From assembly GCA_963834425.1 (NCBI GenBank), contig CAWIBR010000008.1:186001-250000 (forward strand): a stretch of DNA of 64,000 bases, read 5' to 3'. Below are positions 61,441-64,000 of this stretch, piece after piece. Under the pieces are notes generated by a model. It worked only from the letters and a program-made list of their open reading frames with translations. It was not told the origin of the DNA and searched no databases. The DNA comes from CAVURS01 sp963834425. GTDB lineage: Bacteria; Actinomycetota; Actinomycetes; Actinomycetales; CAVURS01. How positions within the stretch are numbered: the stretch's first letter is position 1; the number at the start of each line of letters is the position of its first letter. Position numbers and translations under genes: made by a program.

Positions 61441-61656
61441 GTGGCCGAGGAAATCCGCGCCGAGATGGTGGCCAACGTGCTGTCCATCGCCGTCACCGAG
61501 GGTGAGCAGGTCCAGCCCGGGCAGACCCTGGCCATCCTGGAGTCGATGAAGATGGAGATCCCGGTCGTGCCGGAGACCGGCGGCGTGGTCCGTCGGGTCG
61601 CCATCGCGGCCGGCGACGTGGTGCAGGAGGGCGACCTGCTGGTCAGCCTGGATTGA
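61441..61656 (+). CDS. Biotinyl/lipoyl carrier protein (TB7.3-like)
   Basis: A 71-residue single-domain carrier. The attachment Lys lies in AILESMKMEIPV, the canonical biotin site. GTG 61441 is fixed by GGAGG seven bases upstream and by alignment with the 71-residue mycobacterial protein TB7.3, which also sits next to sigH and rshA. It would carry a biotin for a carboxylase, but no carboxylase subunit is nearby, so the partner enzyme is unknown. Confidence 0.9.
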   Translation: MAEEIRAEMVANVLSIAVTEGEQVQPGQTLAILESMKMEIPVVPETGGVVRRVAIAAGDVVQEGDLLVSLD

Positions 61657-61728
61657 GCGGCGGCTGCACGAACGCCGGGCTACGCCGTTCGGCTCAAGGT
61701 CGACGCCCCAGCAGCCGATGACGAGGGC

Positions 61729-62814
61729 GTGTCCGAACCACTGTCGATCGTCCCGTACCTGCAGGCTCTGGGTGAGCTGAAGGGCTCCGACCTGCACTGC
61801 AAGGTCGGTTCTCCGCCGCGGATCCGCATCGACGGCCGGCTGCGCCGGCTGCAGGCGCCGGACCTGACCGCCGAGGACACCGAGAACATGGTCGAGGAGG
61901 TCATGCGGGGCGACCTGCGGGCCGAGTTCGCCAAGACCAACGAGGCCGACTTCGCCTACAGCGTGCCCGGCATCGGCCGGTTCCGCGTCAACGCCTTCCG
62001 GGCGCGGGGCAGCGCCGGCCTGGTGCTACGGCGGGTCTCCTTCGGCGCCATCCCGCTGGACCTGCTCGGCGTACCCGCCGTCATCAAGCAGCTCGCCCTC
62101 GAACCGCGGGGCCTGGTGCTCGTGACGGGTCCGACCGGTTCGGGCAAGACGACGACCCTGGCCGGCATGGTCGATCACATCAACACCAACCGCGAGGTCC
62201 ACATCGTCACGATCGAAGACCCGATCGAGATCATGCACCAGGACCAGCTGTCGATGATCAACCAGCGCGAGGTGCGGTTGGACACGGCAGACTTCGCCGT
62301 CGCGCTGCGCGCCGCCATGCGGCAGGACCCGGACGTCATCCTGGTCGGCGAGATGCGCGACACCGAGACGGTCAAGGCCGCGCTCGCAGCCGCGGAGACC
62401 GGCCACTTCGTCATGTCGACCCTGCACACGGCCGACGCTCGCGAGACCATCGCGCGCATCATCGACTTCTTCCCGCCGCACGAGCACAAGCAGGTGCGGC
62501 TCGCGCTCGCTGGCTCGTTGCGCGGCATCGTCTGCCAGCGGCTGGTGCCGCGGGCCGACGGCCAGGGCCGCTGCGTCGCGATGGAGATCTGCGTCGTCAA
62601 CGGGCGGGTGGCCGAGGCCATCGCCGACGAGGACAAGACGAGCACGATCACCGACCTGATCAAGGACGGCTCGTACTACGGCATGCAGACCTTCGACCAG
62701 CACCTGATCGAGCTGATCCGCGACGGCGTGGTCACCCTCGAGGGCGGCATGGCCGTGGCGAGCAACCCGCACGACCTCACCGTCGAGCTGCGCCGGCTGG
62801 GCCTGGTCGCCTAG
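61729..62814 (+). CDS. PilT-like type IV pilus ATPase
   Basis: A 361-residue secretion-type ATPase of the PilT family. Walker A reads GPTGSGKTTTLAGMV, the Asp box VTIEDPIEIMH, Walker B ILVGEMRDTETV and the His box MSTLHTADARE. FLVRxxFG-type N-terminal docking sequences are recognisable in GSDLHCKVGSPPRIRIDGRL. PilT powers retraction of type IV pili, but no other pilus gene is in the window. GTG 61729 starts it 72 bases after the biotinyl gene. Its stop overlaps that of the convergent acetyltransferase gene. Confidence 0.9.
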   Translation: MSEPLSIVPYLQALGELKGSDLHCKVGSPPRIRIDGRLRRLQAPDLTAEDTENMVEEVMRGDLRAEFAKTNEADFAYSVPGIGRFRVNAFRARGSAGLVLRRVSFGAIPLDLLGVPAVIKQLALEPRGLVLVTGPTGSGKTTTLAGMVDHINTNREVHIVTIEDPIEIMHQDQLSMINQREVRLDTADFAVALRAAMRQDPDVILVGEMRDTETVKAALAAAETGHFVMSTLHTADARETIARIIDFFPPHEHKQVRLALAGSLRGIVCQRLVPRADGQGRCVAMEICVVNGRVAEAIADEDKTSTITDLIKDGSYYGMQTFDQHLIELIRDGVVTLEGGMAVASNPHDLTVELRRLGLVA

Positions 62815-63334
62815 CTCAGCGGGAGGACGTAGCCGAGCAGCTGGATGTCGGGAACCGGCTGCCAGTCCCGTTCGGGGTCGCGCACGAAGCCGATCCGCTC
62901 GTAGATCCGCCGGGCTGCCGTCATCGAGGTCATCGTGCAGATGGCGATCGCCGTGGCGCCCAGCGGCTCGGGCCTGCTCGATGCAGCCCCACACCAGGGC
63001 GGCGCCCACGCCCCGTCCGCCGGCGTCCGGCCGCACGCCGAGCATCCGGAACTCGGCCTCGCCTGGCCGGCTCACCTCCGAGTAGGGCTGGCCGGCGAGG
63101 GCGAAGGTCACGCTGCCCAGCACCTGCCCCGGAGGCGTCGACAGCCACCAGCAGTCGTGCGCTCGCCGCCCGGTCGCGGGCGTCGCGCAGGCGCGCCAGG
63201 TAGACCTCGTCGACGAACCCGTTGGCCCGGTACGCCGCGTCGACCACTTCGCCCGCGGCGTCGACCTCCTCGGGGCCGATCGCCTCGCGGACCTGGACGC
63301 CCGGGACATCCGGGATATTCGGGGCCGTCGTCAC
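62811..63334 (-). CDS. GNAT-family acetyltransferase, frame broken twice
   Basis: It starts VQVREAIGPEEVDAAGEVVD and LVAVDASG at 63334. After one insertion near 63165 it continues GQVLGSVTFALAGQPYSEVS and EFRMLGVRPDAGGRGVGAAL, the acetyl-CoA-binding motif A. After a second near 62960 it ends TAIAICTMTSMTAARRIYER and IGFVRDPERDWQPVPDIQLL. The repaired protein has 173 residues, normal for the family. It resembles the gene upstream and overlaps its stop by four bases. The substrate is unknown. Confidence 0.78.
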
Positions 63335-63882
63335 GGCGCCGGGACCGGGAGCGTGAAGACCACGAGATGCAGCCCGGGCGCCGGCGAGATCTCGCGACCC
63401 TTGACCAGCCGGAAGCCGGCCCGGACGTAGGTCCGGCCCGGCCGGCGCGCGTGTCGCTTCAGCGCGGTCATCACCAACGCGTCGTACCCGTCACGGCCGG
63501 CGCGCTCGACGCACGCCTCGATCAGCATCTCCTCGATGAGCTTCTTGTCGCGGTGCTCCACGACGCCGAGCATCCGCAGCTCACCCTCGTTCTCGCGGCT
63601 GACCAGGGCGTACTGCGTCCCCGGTCGCACGTAGGTCACTGACCCCAGGATCGTCCCAGAGCGGTCGACGGCGACGAGCAGTTCCGCGGACGTCATTCGA
63701 GGTCCGACGTCGCGCAAGTGCTCGAGGTACGACGGGTTTCCGCGGCCCGCGTCCTTGTACGCGGTGCGGAGCAGCTCGCCCGCGGCGGCGGCCTCGTCAA
63801 GGTCACGAACCGGGCGAACCCGGACGTTCGGAACCCCTCGTGCGTCGCCCCGGTCGGCCGGCTGCGGGTCTGCATTCGGCAC
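63331..63882 (-). CDS. GNAT-family acetyltransferase
   Basis: A 183-residue protein. The GNAT fold is shown by VRVRPVRDLDEAAAAGELLR, SAELLVAVDRSGTILGSVTY, ENEGELRMLGVVEHRDKKLI and YVRAGFRLVKGREISP. The usual Arg/Gln-x-x-Gly-x-Gly/Ala acetyl-CoA loop is replaced by EHRDKKLIEEML, so cofactor binding may be weak. It shares layout with the next gene (both start with an EAA-like helix and an LLVAVD strand), which suggests local duplication. The two are translationally coupled. The substrate is unknown. Confidence 0.82.
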   Translation of the reverse strand: MPNADPQPADRGDARGVPNVRVRPVRDLDEAAAAGELLRTAYKDAGRGNPSYLEHLRDVGPRMTSAELLVAVDRSGTILGSVTYVRPGTQYALVSRENEGELRMLGVVEHRDKKLIEEMLIEACVERAGRDGYDALVMTALKRHARRPGRTYVRAGFRLVKGREISPAPGLHLVVFTLPVPAP

Positions 63883-64000
63883 GACCCGATCATGGCATTA
63901 CGGGCCGGTATCTCCGCAAGCGCCGCCCCTCAAACGGCGGCACCTGGGCCGGCCCTTCAGGTCGCCCGCGGTCGGGTCGATGGTGCAGGGGTGTTAGCGC
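63883..64000. other. Window end without a recognisable gene
   Basis: The last 118 bases show no convincing coding frame, promoter pair or RNA. CAAACGGCGGCACCTGGGCC and other GC-rich patches do not form a clear hairpin. Confidence 0.4.

Noticed and set aside
1..64000. tRNA, rRNA, CRISPR array, transposase or phage genes
   Set aside because: I looked on both strands and found no tRNA cloverleaf, rRNA core, regular repeat-spacer array or transposase motif.

Overview
The window is high-GC DNA from a flagellated, mycothiol-type actinobacterium. Evidence: a flagellar export cluster ending in csrA, a SigR/RsrA-type sigma/anti-sigma pair, a 24-residue ribosomal protein bL37 gene, a Zur-regulated zinc system, several apparent leaderless promoters and an LAxTG cell-wall sorting signal. 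A nocardioid-like member of the Propionibacteriales would fit, but the family is only a guess. There are no tRNA or rRNA genes, no CRISPR array and no insertion sequence.

Layout. 0-7 kb: fliP (cut by the window edge), fliQ, fliR, flhB, flhA, a degenerate flhF-like gene, a small membrane protein and csrA. 7-13.4 kb: an EAL/HDOD signalling protein, a SipW-type signal peptidase fused to a LamG domain next to a TasA-like secreted protein, a cysteine-peptidase-like protein and a REC-EAL regulator. 13.5-23 kb: metabolic and surface genes (DUF2218, alditol oxidase, VOC, CAP/SCP, MFS exporter with a divergent LysR, and a fused kinase/class III aminotransferase). 23-27 kb: zur and a divergent znuA-znuC-znuB-znuB' zinc importer behind a likely Zur box. 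27-29 kb: a sedolisin (S53) peptidase. 29-31 kb: an HxlR regulator and a DHA2 exporter around a paired operator. 31-39.4 kb: an alpha-glucoside/maltose-type locus (LacI, binding protein, two permeases, two glycosidases, no ATPase). 39.4-40.8 kb: an OhrR-like regulator and a DedA protein.

40.8-48.7 kb is the most interesting block. Two transcobalamin-like secreted proteins are transcribed divergently, each behind its own cobalamin riboswitch. One arm continues into a DUF4430-type beta-domain protein, EcfT, and a single polypeptide carrying two ABC ATPases plus an EcfS-like membrane domain. I read it as a cell-surface corrinoid capture and uptake system with the two-domain logic of animal intrinsic factor/transcobalamin.

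48.8-64 kb is largely the conserved actinobacterial neighbourhood hisN-rsgA-aroA-SRAP-sigR-rsrA-biotinyl protein. It is interrupted by a second, very large S53 peptidase gene, a DoxX-like protein and a ferritin, and followed by a pilT-like ATPase and two GNAT acetyltransferases.

Many otherwise well-conserved genes are out of frame. Where both gene ends can be fixed, the arithmetic fits one or more single-base insertions; the one exception is a 23-base microduplication. This points to insertion-type sequencing or assembly errors, so the broken frames should be confirmed before being called pseudogenes.
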